Part shown: one piece after another, positions 15,717-23,610 of the stretch
Layout of the letters: the number at the start of each line of letters is the position of its first letter
How positions within the stretch are numbered: position 1 is the stretch's first letter
DNA from: JBBSBL01 sp038251325
GTDB lineage: Bacteria > Actinomycetota > Thermoleophilia > Solirubrobacterales > Solirubrobacteraceae
Length of the DNA: 38,492 nucleotides
NCBI GenBank assembly: GCA_038251325.1
Contig: JBBSBL010000019.1
Span: 1 to 38,492 of the forward strand
Direction of reading: 5' to 3'
Made by a program: the position numbers and the translations under genes
Notes under the pieces: model-generated
Database searches by the model: none
What the model saw: only the letters and a program-made list of their open reading frames with translations
What the model was told of the DNA's origin: nothing

Positions 15717-16586
15717 ATGGTCACCCGTATCGGACACATGACGCTCCGCGTCCCCGACCTCGACGGCGCGATCGCCTTCTACGAAGACGTGCTCGGCCTG
15801 CGGGTCAGCGAGCGCGCGGGCGATCGCGCCTACCTCACCTGCAACGAGCGCCACCACGAGCTCGTGCTCGTCGCCGGCGCCGCCGGGTACGAGAGCATCG
15901 GCCTCGAGGTGGACGGCGACGCCGACCTCGACCGCGCGCGCACGGTGCTGCCCGGCCTGGGCGGCGCGATCCTCGGTGACGCGCCGGCGGAGCCCGGTGT
16001 CGCCGCGGGGCTCCTCGTTCGCGGCCCCGGGGGCCACGTCTTCAAGCTCTTCCACGGCATGGTCGCCGATCAGCCGGCCGGCTACGAGACCGCCGGGGTG
16101 CGGCCGGACCGCTTCGAGCACGTGTCGATCACGTGCCGCAACCCCAAGGCGATGGAGGCCTTCCTCCAGGACGGGCTCGGGTTCCGGTTCTCCGACCGCG
16201 TCGGGCCGCTGGCGAGCTGGTGGCACTGCGACGCCGACCACCACGGCATGGCGCTCCAGCGCAACCGCCGCGACGGGTTGCACCACCACGCCTGGACGCT
16301 GCCGGATCTCAACGCCCTCGGGGCGACGGCCGACCGCCTCGCCGAGCGGGGGATGCGCCTGACCTGGGGCCCGGGCCGCCACGGGCCCGGCAACAACCAC
16401 TTCATCTACTTCGCCGAGCCGTCGGGCGCGCTCGTGGAGTACTGCTCCGACCTCGCGCGGATCGGCCCCGGTCACGCCTACGTCCCGCGCAACTGGCCGG
16501 TGCGCCCCATCAGCATCAGCCGCTGGGGTGGCCTGCCGCCACGCCGCTTCCGCGCGGCGTTCGCGCCGATCGCCGCCGCGGCGTGA
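15717..16586 (+). CDS. Extradiol ring-cleavage dioxygenase (VOC superfamily, BphC-like)
   Basis: This 289-aa protein has two vicinal-oxygen-chelate domains. The N-terminal one (IGHMTLRVPDLDGAIAFYE) has no metal site. The C-terminal one carries Fe(II) ligands: His135 (FEHVSITC), a His in the HHHAW cluster at 189-191, and Glu241 (EPSGALVEY), with the conserved Tyr in HFIYFAEPSG. Type I extradiol dioxygenases open catechols next to the hydroxyls using O2. Only two copies of the fold and a length near 290 fit the BphC/HsaC/MhpB-replacement group. ATG 15717 is preferred over an upstream TTG (15681), which lies in the -35 box. Its stop overlaps the GntR start (GTGA). Confidence 0.9.
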   Translation: MVTRIGHMTLRVPDLDGAIAFYEDVLGLRVSERAGDRAYLTCNERHHELVLVAGAAGYESIGLEVDGDADLDRARTVLPGLGGAILGDAPAEPGVAAGLLVRGPGGHVFKLFHGMVADQPAGYETAGVRPDRFEHVSITCRNPKAMEAFLQDGLGFRFSDRVGPLASWWHCDADHHGMALQRNRRDGLHHHAWTLPDLNALGATADRLAERGMRLTWGPGRHGPGNNHFIYFAEPSGALVEYCSDLARIGPGHAYVPRNWPVRPISISRWGGLPPRRFRAAFAPIAAAA

Positions 16587-17317
16587 GCCGGGAGAGCACC
16601 GACCTCGCCCACCGGCGCCTGCGCGCGGCGATCCTGGACGGCGAGCTCGCGCCGGGCGACGCCGTCTCCCAGGTCCGGCTGGCCGAGCAGCTCGGGATCT
16701 CCCGCACCCCGCTGCGCGAGGCCGTGCGGCTGCTCGAGCGGGAGGGGCTCGTGGAGTCCGAGCCGAATCGTCGCGTGCGGGTCGCGCCCGTGTCGGTCGA
16801 CGACCTCGACGCGCTCTACGGGGAGCGGATCGTGCTCGAGACGCTCGCCGTGCGGCTCACGGTCCCCCGTCTCGACGCCGACGAGCTGACCGCGCTCCAG
16901 GCCCGGCTCGCCCGGATGGAGACGGCGGGCCTGGCCCGGGACGTCGCGGGCGCCGCCGCGCCGCACCGCGCCTTCCACCACGGCCTGATCGCGCACGCGG
17001 GGGCGCGGATCGTCCGGCTGTGCGACGAGCTGTGGGACCACGCCGAGCGCTACCGGACCCTGTACGTCCGGGCGGCGGATGACGTCCTCGCCGCGATGCT
17101 CCTCGCGCACGCCGAGCACGTCGCGATCTTCTCGGCGGCCCGCGACGGGGCGGAGGAGGAGGCCGCCGCGCTGCTCGCCCGACACTACGCGAGGACCGCG
17201 CTCACCCTGGTCGCCCAGATCGCCCCGGCGCACGACCCGGCCGCGATCCGCGCCGCGCTGCGCCTGGCCGGCGACGCGGCTGCCGCCGACGCCCGACCAC
17301 GGGAGCGCACGGCGTGA
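16583..17317 (+). CDS. GntR-family transcriptional regulator with FCD ligand domain
   Basis: This 244-aa regulator has an N-terminal winged helix (about 1-75: PGDAVSQVRLAEQLGISRTP then LREAVRLLEREGLV) and a C-terminal all-helical FCD domain with probable metal-binding histidines (PHRAFHHGLI, HAEHVAIF, LARHYART). FCD regulators bind carboxylate ligands and usually repress neighbouring catabolic genes. GTG 16583 overlaps the dioxygenase stop, and its own stop overlaps the monooxygenase start, so it is an internal cistron of the operon it probably controls. Two palindromes in the divergent promoter are the likely operators, giving autoregulation. Confidence 0.93.
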   Translation: MSRESTDLAHRRLRAAILDGELAPGDAVSQVRLAEQLGISRTPLREAVRLLEREGLVESEPNRRVRVAPVSVDDLDALYGERIVLETLAVRLTVPRLDADELTALQARLARMETAGLARDVAGAAAPHRAFHHGLIAHAGARIVRLCDELWDHAERYRTLYVRAADDVLAAMLLAHAEHVAIFSAARDGAEEEAAALLARHYARTALTLVAQIAPAHDPAAIRAALRLAGDAAAADARPRERTA

Positions 17318-18900
17318 GCGAGACCGAGACCGAGGTCGTCATCGCCGGCTTCGGGCCGACCGGGATGACGGCGGCGAACCTGCTCGGCCAGGCCGGCATC
17401 CGCACCATGGTCCTCGAGCGGGACACCGAGCCGCCCGGGGAGACGCGCGCCATCGCGACCGACGACGAGGTGCTGCGGATCTGGCAGGGCGTCGGCCTCG
17501 TGGACGAGATCCTCGCCGACGGCCTCGTCGAGGCGCCCGTCCGCTATGCCGGGGCCGACGGGCGCACGATCGGGGAGGTCGACTTCGTCCTGCGGCGCTC
17601 GCCCTTCGGCCTGCCCTCGTTCCTGGCCTTCCACCAGCCCGCGCTCGACGCGACGCTCCGCGCCGGGGCCGCCCGCTTCGGCTCCGTCGAGGTCCGCGCC
17701 GGGCACGAGGTCACGGGGCTCGCCCAGGACGCCGACGGCGTGATCGTCCAGGCGCGCCGGGTGGAGGACGGCGAGCCGCTGCGCGTGCGGGCGCGTTACC
17801 TGCTCGGCTGCGACGGCGGGCGCAGCACGATCCGCAAGGCGCTCGGGCTGGACTTCGAGGGCGAGACCTTCCCGCAGCCGTGGCTCATCGTCGACGCCCG
17901 GCTGGCCTCTGGTCGCTCGCAGCCGCGCGTGGACTTCGCGTGCGACCCGCAGCGGCCGGTCGTCAGCGTGCCGATGCCCGGCGGCCGGCACCGATGGGAG
18001 TTCATGCTCCACCCCGGCGAGGATCCCGCGGCGTTCCTCGCCCCCGAGGTCGCCGCCGAGCTCGCCGGGCCACTAGCGCCGTGCCCGATCGAGGTCGAGC
18101 GCCAGGTCGTCTACACCTTCCACGACCGCACCGCCGACCGCTGGCGCGACGGGCGGGTCTTCCTCCTCGGGGACGCGGCGCACCTCATGCCGCCGTTCGC
18201 CGGGCAGGGGCTCTCGGCCGGGGTGCGAGACGCGGGGAACCTCGCGTGGAAGGTCGCGCTCGCCGTGCGCGACGGGCTGCCCGACGCCGCGCTGGACAGC
18301 TACGAGGCCGAGCGGCGCCCGCACGCCGAGTCGATCATGCGCTTGGCCGTCGGCCTCGGCCGCGTCGTCCAGACCGCCGATCCGCGTCGCGCGCGCGTGC
18401 GTGACGCGGTCGGCCGCGGGACGCAGGCCGTCCCTCCGCTCGCCGCGTGGCTGCGTCGTCTCGGGATCAAGCCCGCGGCGACGTTGCGGCGCGGCCTGAT
18501 CGCCGGCGACCGCCGGCGGCCGCTCGATGCCGCGGGGACGCTCTTCCCCCAGCCGACGGTCGGCACCCGGTCGGGCCGCTCTGTTCGCCTCGACGACGTG
18601 CTCGGTCCGGGGTTCGCCGCGGTCGCGCTCGGGGCCGACCCGCGAGGGCTCCTCGACCCCTCGGCGGTCCGCGCGCTGGACGCCGCCGGGGCCCGGTTCG
18701 TCGCCGTCGCGCCGGCCGGGAGCGGACTGCCGCCCGACACCGACGACCTGGCCTGGGTCGCCGACGGGGACGGCGCGCTCGCGCGGTGGTTCCGGCGCCG
18801 ACGCCGGGCCGTCGCGGTGATCCGGCCGGACCGGTTCGTCTACGGCGCGTTCGGCGCGGGCGGCGGCGCCGAGCTCGCCGCGCTGCTCACCGCGCCCTGA
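17314..18900 (+). CDS. FAD-dependent aromatic-ring monooxygenase (MhpA/PheA-like)
   Basis: This 528-aa class A flavoprotein hydroxylase has the FAD-binding GxGxxG (IAGFGPTGMTA, Gly12-Gly17), the DG motif (LLGCDGGRSTIRKALG) and the GD motif (VFLLGDAAHLMPP, Asp287) with the following GQGLSAGVRDAGNLAWK helix. A C-terminal thioredoxin-like region follows, as in phenol 2-monooxygenase and MhpA. Such enzymes ortho-hydroxylate phenols with NAD(P)H and O2, which would supply the catechol for the dioxygenase upstream. GTG 17314 overlaps the GntR stop by four bases. It is the last gene of the operon; the actual phenolic substrate is unknown. Confidence 0.92.
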   Translation: MSETETEVVIAGFGPTGMTAANLLGQAGIRTMVLERDTEPPGETRAIATDDEVLRIWQGVGLVDEILADGLVEAPVRYAGADGRTIGEVDFVLRRSPFGLPSFLAFHQPALDATLRAGAARFGSVEVRAGHEVTGLAQDADGVIVQARRVEDGEPLRVRARYLLGCDGGRSTIRKALGLDFEGETFPQPWLIVDARLASGRSQPRVDFACDPQRPVVSVPMPGGRHRWEFMLHPGEDPAAFLAPEVAAELAGPLAPCPIEVERQVVYTFHDRTADRWRDGRVFLLGDAAHLMPPFAGQGLSAGVRDAGNLAWKVALAVRDGLPDAALDSYEAERRPHAESIMRLAVGLGRVVQTADPRRARVRDAVGRGTQAVPPLAAWLRRLGIKPAATLRRGLIAGDRRRPLDAAGTLFPQPTVGTRSGRSVRLDDVLGPGFAAVALGADPRGLLDPSAVRALDAAGARFVAVAPAGSGLPPDTDDLAWVADGDGALARWFRRRRRAVAVIRPDRFVYGAFGAGGGAELAALLTAP

Positions 18901-18907
18901 GCCGCAC

Positions 18908-18913
18908 TACGCT
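18908..18913 (+). promoter_or_regulatory. Putative -10 box of the methyltransferase gene (leaderless)
   Basis: TACGCT ends 6 nt before GTG 18920, a leaderless arrangement. The same hexamer and spacing occur before the Mrr gene (31046-31051). Confidence 0.45.
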
Positions 18914-18919
18914 GGCGCG

Positions 18920-19543
18920 GTGCCCAGCGGAGTCGAGACCCACCAGGAGACCGACAACCTCGAGAAGTGGGAGCGGTCGGCCGGCGTCGAGGCGCGACTG
19001 CTGCGGCGGTTCCGCGCCCGGGTGCTCGCCGAGATCGGGGCGCTGGATCCGGCCACCGTCCTCGACGCGGGGTGCGGCGAGGGCGTCGTGTCGGGGTGGG
19101 TGGCCGAGGCCCTGCCGCGTGCCCGCATCACCGGGCTCGAGGCCCGCGCCGACGCGCTCCAGGAGTTCGGCCGCCGCCACGCCGAGGAGCCACGCCTCAC
19201 CGTCACCGAGGGCGACCTCTACGCGATGCCGTTCGCCGACGGCGCGTTCGACCTCGTCGTCTCGACGGAGGTGGTCGAGCACCTCGAGACGCCGGAGCGG
19301 GCGATTCGCGAGATGGTTCGCGCGAGTCGCGGGCACCTCCTGCTCACGGTTCCCCACGAGCCGTTCTTCCGGGCCGGCAACCTCGCTCGGGGGCGCTACG
19401 TCGCCCGCCTCGGGTCGACGCCGGGCCATCAGAGCACGTGGGGCCGGCGCGGATTCACGAGGCTCGTGGAACGGGAGACGGGCGGCCGTGCCCGCTGGTT
19501 CTCTGTCTTTCCCTGGCAGGCCGTGGTGGCCCGAGCCGAATAG
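18920..19543 (+). CDS. Class I SAM-dependent methyltransferase
   Basis: This 207-aa protein has motif I VLDAGCGEGVVS, acidic residue after strand 2 (ITGLEARAD), a motif II/III region FDLVVSTEVVEHLETPERAI and post-motif LLLTVPHEPFF. It belongs to the Methyltransf_11-type group acting on small molecules or lipids; the substrate is not predictable. GTG 18920 follows a TACGCT box by 6 nt. It lies 19 bp after the monooxygenase stop but has its own likely promoter, so a link to aromatic degradation is doubtful. Confidence 0.85.
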   Translation: MPSGVETHQETDNLEKWERSAGVEARLLRRFRARVLAEIGALDPATVLDAGCGEGVVSGWVAEALPRARITGLEARADALQEFGRRHAEEPRLTVTEGDLYAMPFADGAFDLVVSTEVVEHLETPERAIREMVRASRGHLLLTVPHEPFFRAGNLARGRYVARLGSTPGHQSTWGRRGFTRLVERETGGRARWFSVFPWQAVVARAE

Positions 19544-19588
19544 CCCGCTCGCGCCCCGCTGACCCGTGTCCGTGTGCGAACCTGAGGC

Positions 19589-22183
19589 ATGGTCGAAGGA
19601 CGGGAGCTGCCTTCGGGAGTGATCTCGTTCGCCTTCACCGACATCGAGGGGTCGACCCGGCTGCTGCGGGAGCTCGGCGAGGGCTACGGGGCGGTGCTGG
19701 ACCTCCATCACGAGGTGCTGCGCGCCGCCTGGGACGCCCACGGCGCACGCGAGGTCGCGGCCGATGGCGATGCGTTCCTCGTCGCGTTCGCCGACCCCGC
19801 CGACGCGGTGCGCGGCACGGTCGCGGCACAGCGACGGCTGAACGCCGCCGCGTGGCCGACCGAGCTTCCGGTGCGGGTGAGGATGGGCGTCCACACGGGC
19901 TTCGCCCGGCCCCACGGCGGGGACTACCGCGCGCTCGCGGTCAACCAGGCCGCGCGCATCGTCGATGCCGCCCACGGCGGCCAGGTCTTCGTCTCCGGCG
20001 AGACCGTCGAGCGGATCGGCGCGCCGCTGGCCGGCATCCACCTCGAGCCGCTGGGACGCTTCCGGGTGCGGGACTTCGACGGGCCCGAGGCGCTCTTCAG
20101 CGCCACGGGGCCCGGCGTGCCGGCGATCGCCGCCGCGCCCCGGGTGCGCCCGGCGGACGGGCACAACCTCGTCCGCCCCACCACCTCGCTCGTCGGCCGT
20201 CACGAGGACCTGGCCGCGGTCGCGGCGCTGGTCGCGCCCGGCGCGGTGGTCACGCTCATCGGGTCCGGCGGCGTCGGCAAGACCCGGCTCGCGGTCGAGT
20301 CCGCGCTCGAGCTCGCCGGCGACTGGCCCGACGGCGCCTGGTTCGTGGACCTCGCGCCCGTGAGCTCCGCCGAGGTGCTGCCGGCGGCGATGGCCGAGGC
20401 GATCGGCGCGACCTCGCACCACGGCGCCGACGCCTGGCGGGAGGTCTGCGACCACCTCCGCGAGCGCCGGGCGCTCGTCATCCTCGACAACTGCGAGCAC
20501 CTGCTCGAAGCCGTGGGCGCGCGCGTCGGCGAGCTGCTCGAGGGCTGTCCCGAGGTCGGCGTGCTGGCCACGAGCCGGATCCCGCTCGGCCTCCGGGCGG
20601 AGACCGTCCACCGCGTGGACCCGCTCTCGGCCGGCCGTGGCGGCGCCCCGGCCGTGCGGCTCTTCCGCGACCGCTCGCCGCCCGGCTCCGTGGGGCACGA
20701 GCCCGAGGCCGTGGCGGCGCTGTGCGCGGAGCTCGACGGGCTGCCGCTGGCCATCGAGCTCGCGGCCGCGCGCACCACGGCCGTCGGCCCCGAGGAGATC
20801 CTGCGACGCCTGCGACGCTCGCCCGCCGTCATCCGCAGCCGCGATCCGACGCTTCCCGACCGCCAGCGCACGCTCGAGCGGTTGCTCGACTGGAGCTACG
20901 ACCTGCTGGATCCCGGCGCGCAGACCGTGCTGCGGCGCCTCGCGGCCTTCGCCGGCAGCTTCGACCTCGACACCGCGGAGCGGGTATGCGCCGGCGGCGA
21001 GGTGACGGCGGCCGAGGTGCCGGAGCGGCTCTGGTCCCTCATCGACTTCTCGCTGGTGACGGGGGAGGACGCCGCCGGAACCACGCGCTTTCGCCTGCTG
21101 ACCACCGTGCGCGCCTACGCGGCGGAGCGCGCCGGAGCGGATGAACGCGCGGCGGCGCTCGACCGGCTCGCCGCCGCCTTCCTCGAGCGGCTCGGGCCGT
21201 GGCGCGTGAACGACCCGCGCTGGGTCGGCGAGATCGCCCTGGAGCTCGACAACGTCCGCCAGGTGGTCGCCGAGCTCGCCGACCCCCGCGTCGCGCAGAC
21301 CCTCGCGTGCTCGATCGGCCTCCACCACGACCTCACCGACGCCTTCCGCACCGGCGTCGAGGAGCTCACGCGCTGGGCCGCGCGGCTCGACTCCCCCTCG
21401 CCCGAGCGAGTCGCGTTGCTCACGCGGCTCGCCTTCCTCCACCTGCGCCTCGCCGACCTCGAGGCCGCCGATCGCATCCTCGCCGAGGCCGGCCGGCTGT
21501 GCGACGAGGTCGGCGCGCCCGACTGGGACGACGCCGGCCTCGCCCGCACGCGCGGGGAGCTCGCCCTGCGGCGGGAGGATCCGGCGGGCGCGGCGGCCGA
21601 GGCGCAGCGGGCGCTGGCCACGCCCCACTCGCCGCGCGGCGAGGCGCGGCTCTTCAACCTGCTCGGCATCGCGCGGACCACGCTCGGCGACCTCGGCGGG
21701 GCCGCGGCGTCCTTCGAGCGGGAGCTGGCCGCCGCGTCGGAGTCCGCCATGGAGGGGCTGCTTGCCACCTCCAACGCCAACCTCGCCGAGGTCCAGCTCC
21801 GCCGGGGCGACCAGATCGCGGCCGCTCGCCACCAGGGCCTCAGCCTCGAGCTGGCCCGCGAGCAGCGGCAGCCCGTGCTGATCGCGTTCTCGATGATGAT
21901 CGCCGCGCGGCTGGCGGCCGAGCGGTCACGGCCCGCGCAGGCCGTCGCGCTCCAGGCCGCCGCCGATGGGCTGCTGGCCTCTGCGTCCTACGTGCTCTAT
22001 CCCGACGATGCGGACGTGCGTGACGAGCTCATGCGCGCGGCGCGCACGGAGCTCGGCGAGGCGGCCTTCGCACGGGCGGTCGCCGACGGGGGTGGGCTCG
22101 ACGACGACGCGGCCGCTGACCTCGCGGCGTCCGTTCTCGCGGAGGTACAGTCGGGCGAAACCGATGAGGAGGCGCGGCGATGA
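19589..22183 (+). CDS. Class III nucleotide cyclase domain fused to a STAND/NB-ARC-like ATPase and TPR-like region
   Basis: This 864-aa protein has three parts. Residues 10-172 form a class III cyclase domain with metal Asp18 (FTDIEGST) and Asp61 (ADGDAFL), and the transition-state pair Asn119/Arg123 (AVNQAARI); the usual substrate Lys is not seen, so activity is uncertain. Residues 200-560 form a STAND-type ATPase with Walker A GSGGVGKT (225-232), Walker B LVILDNCEHLL (Asp300), an ATSR sensor (327-330) and GLPL (384-387). Residues 590-830 form Ala-rich helical repeats resembling TPRs. Related proteins are often LuxR regulators, but there is no C-terminal helix-turn-helix. The stop overlaps the start of a cytoplasmic S8 protease gene (ATGA), making that protease the obvious partner. 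Confidence 0.88.
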   Translation: MVEGRELPSGVISFAFTDIEGSTRLLRELGEGYGAVLDLHHEVLRAAWDAHGAREVAADGDAFLVAFADPADAVRGTVAAQRRLNAAAWPTELPVRVRMGVHTGFARPHGGDYRALAVNQAARIVDAAHGGQVFVSGETVERIGAPLAGIHLEPLGRFRVRDFDGPEALFSATGPGVPAIAAAPRVRPADGHNLVRPTTSLVGRHEDLAAVAALVAPGAVVTLIGSGGVGKTRLAVESALELAGDWPDGAWFVDLAPVSSAEVLPAAMAEAIGATSHHGADAWREVCDHLRERRALVILDNCEHLLEAVGARVGELLEGCPEVGVLATSRIPLGLRAETVHRVDPLSAGRGGAPAVRLFRDRSPPGSVGHEPEAVAALCAELDGLPLAIELAAARTTAVGPEEILRRLRRSPAVIRSRDPTLPDRQRTLERLLDWSYDLLDPGAQTVLRRLAAFAGSFDLDTAERVCAGGEVTAAEVPERLWSLIDFSLVTGEDAAGTTRFRLLTTVRAYAAERAGADERAAALDRLAAAFLERLGPWRVNDPRWVGEIALELDNVRQVVAELADPRVAQTLACSIGLHHDLTDAFRTGVEELTRWAARLDSPSPERVALLTRLAFLHLRLADLEAADRILAEAGRLCDEVGAPDWDDAGLARTRGELALRREDPAGAAAEAQRALATPHSPRGEARLFNLLGIARTTLGDLGGAAASFERELAAASESAMEGLLATSNANLAEVQLRRGDQIAAARHQGLSLELAREQRQPVLIAFSMMIAARLAAERSRPAQAVALQAAADGLLASASYVLYPDDADVRDELMRAARTELGEAAFARAVADGGGLDDDAAADLAASVLAEVQSGETDEEARR
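22166..22172 (+). promoter_or_regulatory. Strong ribosome binding site of the coupled S8 protease gene
   Basis: GAGGAGG lies inside the end of the STAND gene, 7 nt before ATG 22180. Together with the 4-bp ATGA overlap it fixes the protease start and indicates coupled, probably stoichiometric, translation of both proteins. Confidence 0.75.
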
Positions 22184-23565
22184 GCGTGACCGGCGACGAC
22201 GGGCGAACCGATGGCGGACGCCGGCCGACCTTGGCCGACCGGGTCGCGATCTCCGACGCCGGCGGCTTCGCCTACGTGCCGGGGCGCCTGCTGGTCCGGG
22301 CGCCCGCGGAGGCGCGAGCCCGCGAGCTCGCCGCGGTGCCGGATGGCGCCGCGTCCGTGCGCACCGACAACACCCCCACGGCGTGGGTGCGGCTCACCGG
22401 CGCGGCGGACCCGCTCGCCGCCGTCGAGTCGCTCCGCGCGGCGGGGCTCGAGGCCCAGCCCGAGCACGTCTTCTTCGCGCATCCGTGCGGGATGTGTCCG
22501 TGCCCGCCCCATCCCTCCCTGGCCTTCACGGACCCGGACGGCGAGGCCGGAGCCGACCCGTTCCGCGGTCACCCCTTCCGCGGTCACCCCTTCCGCGGGC
22601 ATCCGTTCCGCGGCCATCCGTTCCGGGGCCACCCGTTCCGCGGGCACGAGTCGCCCCAGAGCACCGCGCTCCCGGCCGCCGGGCGCGAGCTTCCGCCGCG
22701 CGCGCTGAGCGGCCAGGGCACGGCGCCCTCGATCGTCGTGCTCGACACCGGGCTGGCCGGCGGGGCCGAGCCGGGCGGCGCCGTCAACGCCGACGGCCAG
22801 TGCCCGAAGCTCCTCGCGGCCCCTGCCAAGGTCACCGGCGTCGCGGAGCGCGCCGACGCGACCATCACCACGCTCTCGGGGCAGTCCTTCCCGCCCGACG
22901 GCTACCTCGACCCGGTCGCCGGCCACGGGACCTTCATCGCCGGGCTGATCGAGCAGCTCGCGCCCGGATGCTCCATCCGGGTCGAGCACGTCACCTCGCC
23001 GCTCGGGGACGTCCAGGAGTTCGACGTCGCCGTCAAGATCCTCGCCGAGGTCGCACGGCCCAAGGCCCAGCAGCCCAACATCCTCTCGCTGTCCTTCGGC
23101 GGTCCGACGCTCGAGGTGCCCGGCACGCTGCGCTCGGCGATCGCGGCGGCGAACCTCGCCGGCATCGTCGTCGTCGCCTCCGCCGGGAACGACGCGACGT
23201 GCGAACCACAGTACCCGGCGGCGCTCGACACGGTGCTCGCGGTCGGCGCCGTCGGCCCCGACGGCCCGGCTCCGTTCACGAACTACGGCGACTGGGTCGA
23301 CGCCTCGGCGCCGGGGGTCGACCTCGTGAGCGCGTTCTTCAAGGCCTACGACGGGAAGTTCCCGCTGATGAACACCGAGGACCCCGACCGTTTCGCCGAA
23401 TGGGCACGGTGGAGCGGCACGTCGTTCTCCACCCCGGTCGTGGTCGCCGCCCTCGCGCGCGCGTGCGTGGAAGGAAACTGCACCGCGAAGGTGGCGGTCG
23501 ACCGCGTGGTCGGCGCCGAGCATCTGCTGCGCCTGCCGTGGCTCGGGACGGTGGTGAACCTGTAG
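22180..23565 (+). CDS. Subtilisin-fold (S8) protease without signal peptide, with PFRGH repeats
   Basis: This 461-aa protein lacks any signal peptide or membrane helix, so it should be cytoplasmic, unlike most S8 proteases. Residues 28-100 resemble a propeptide or inhibitor-like domain (PGRLLVRAPAEARAREL). A Cys-rich motif HPCGMCPCPPHP (101-112) follows, then six exact PFRGH repeats (127-156). The S8 domain starts at about 183 with Asp189 (IVVLDTGLAG), His249 (VAGHGTFIAG), oxyanion Asn337 (ASAGNDAT) and Ser415 (SGTSFSTPV): a complete triad. It is co-translated with the cyclase-STAND protein upstream, suggesting a protease whose activity is gated by that NTPase. The target is unknown. A glycosyltransferase gene follows after 45 bp and may or may not belong. 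Confidence 0.88.
   Translation: MSVTGDDGRTDGGRRPTLADRVAISDAGGFAYVPGRLLVRAPAEARARELAAVPDGAASVRTDNTPTAWVRLTGAADPLAAVESLRAAGLEAQPEHVFFAHPCGMCPCPPHPSLAFTDPDGEAGADPFRGHPFRGHPFRGHPFRGHPFRGHPFRGHESPQSTALPAAGRELPPRALSGQGTAPSIVVLDTGLAGGAEPGGAVNADGQCPKLLAAPAKVTGVAERADATITTLSGQSFPPDGYLDPVAGHGTFIAGLIEQLAPGCSIRVEHVTSPLGDVQEFDVAVKILAEVARPKAQQPNILSLSFGGPTLEVPGTLRSAIAAANLAGIVVVASAGNDATCEPQYPAALDTVLAVGAVGPDGPAPFTNYGDWVDASAPGVDLVSAFFKAYDGKFPLMNTEDPDRFAEWARWSGTSFSTPVVVAALARACVEGNCTAKVAVDRVVGAEHLLRLPWLGTVVNL
22558..22647 (+). repeat. Six 15-bp units encoding PFRGH in the S8 protease
   Basis: Six in-frame 15-bp repeats encode PFRGH six times without an amino-acid change, while the DNA varies at third codon positions (ccg/ccc, ggt/ggg/ggc, cac/cat). 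Synonymous drift with perfect protein conservation indicates selection on the peptide and not a fresh slippage product. The repeats lie between the Cys-rich motif and the catalytic domain. Confidence 0.93.
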
Positions 23566-23610
23566 GCAGGGTTTGCCCCCTCGCGCCCCGACCGCGATGA
23601 TGCCGCCCGC

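Noticed and set aside
18887..21832. A 981-codon reverse-strand frame opposite the methyltransferase and STAND genes.
   Set aside because: It is a GC-driven shadow of the cyclase-STAND gene, whose motifs are clear on the plus strand; no recognisable domain.
22558..22647. Regular 15-bp repeats considered as a CRISPR-like or minisatellite array.
   Set aside because: Units are contiguous without spacers, in frame and synonymous, so they are a peptide repeat. No CRISPR array or cas gene was seen in the window.
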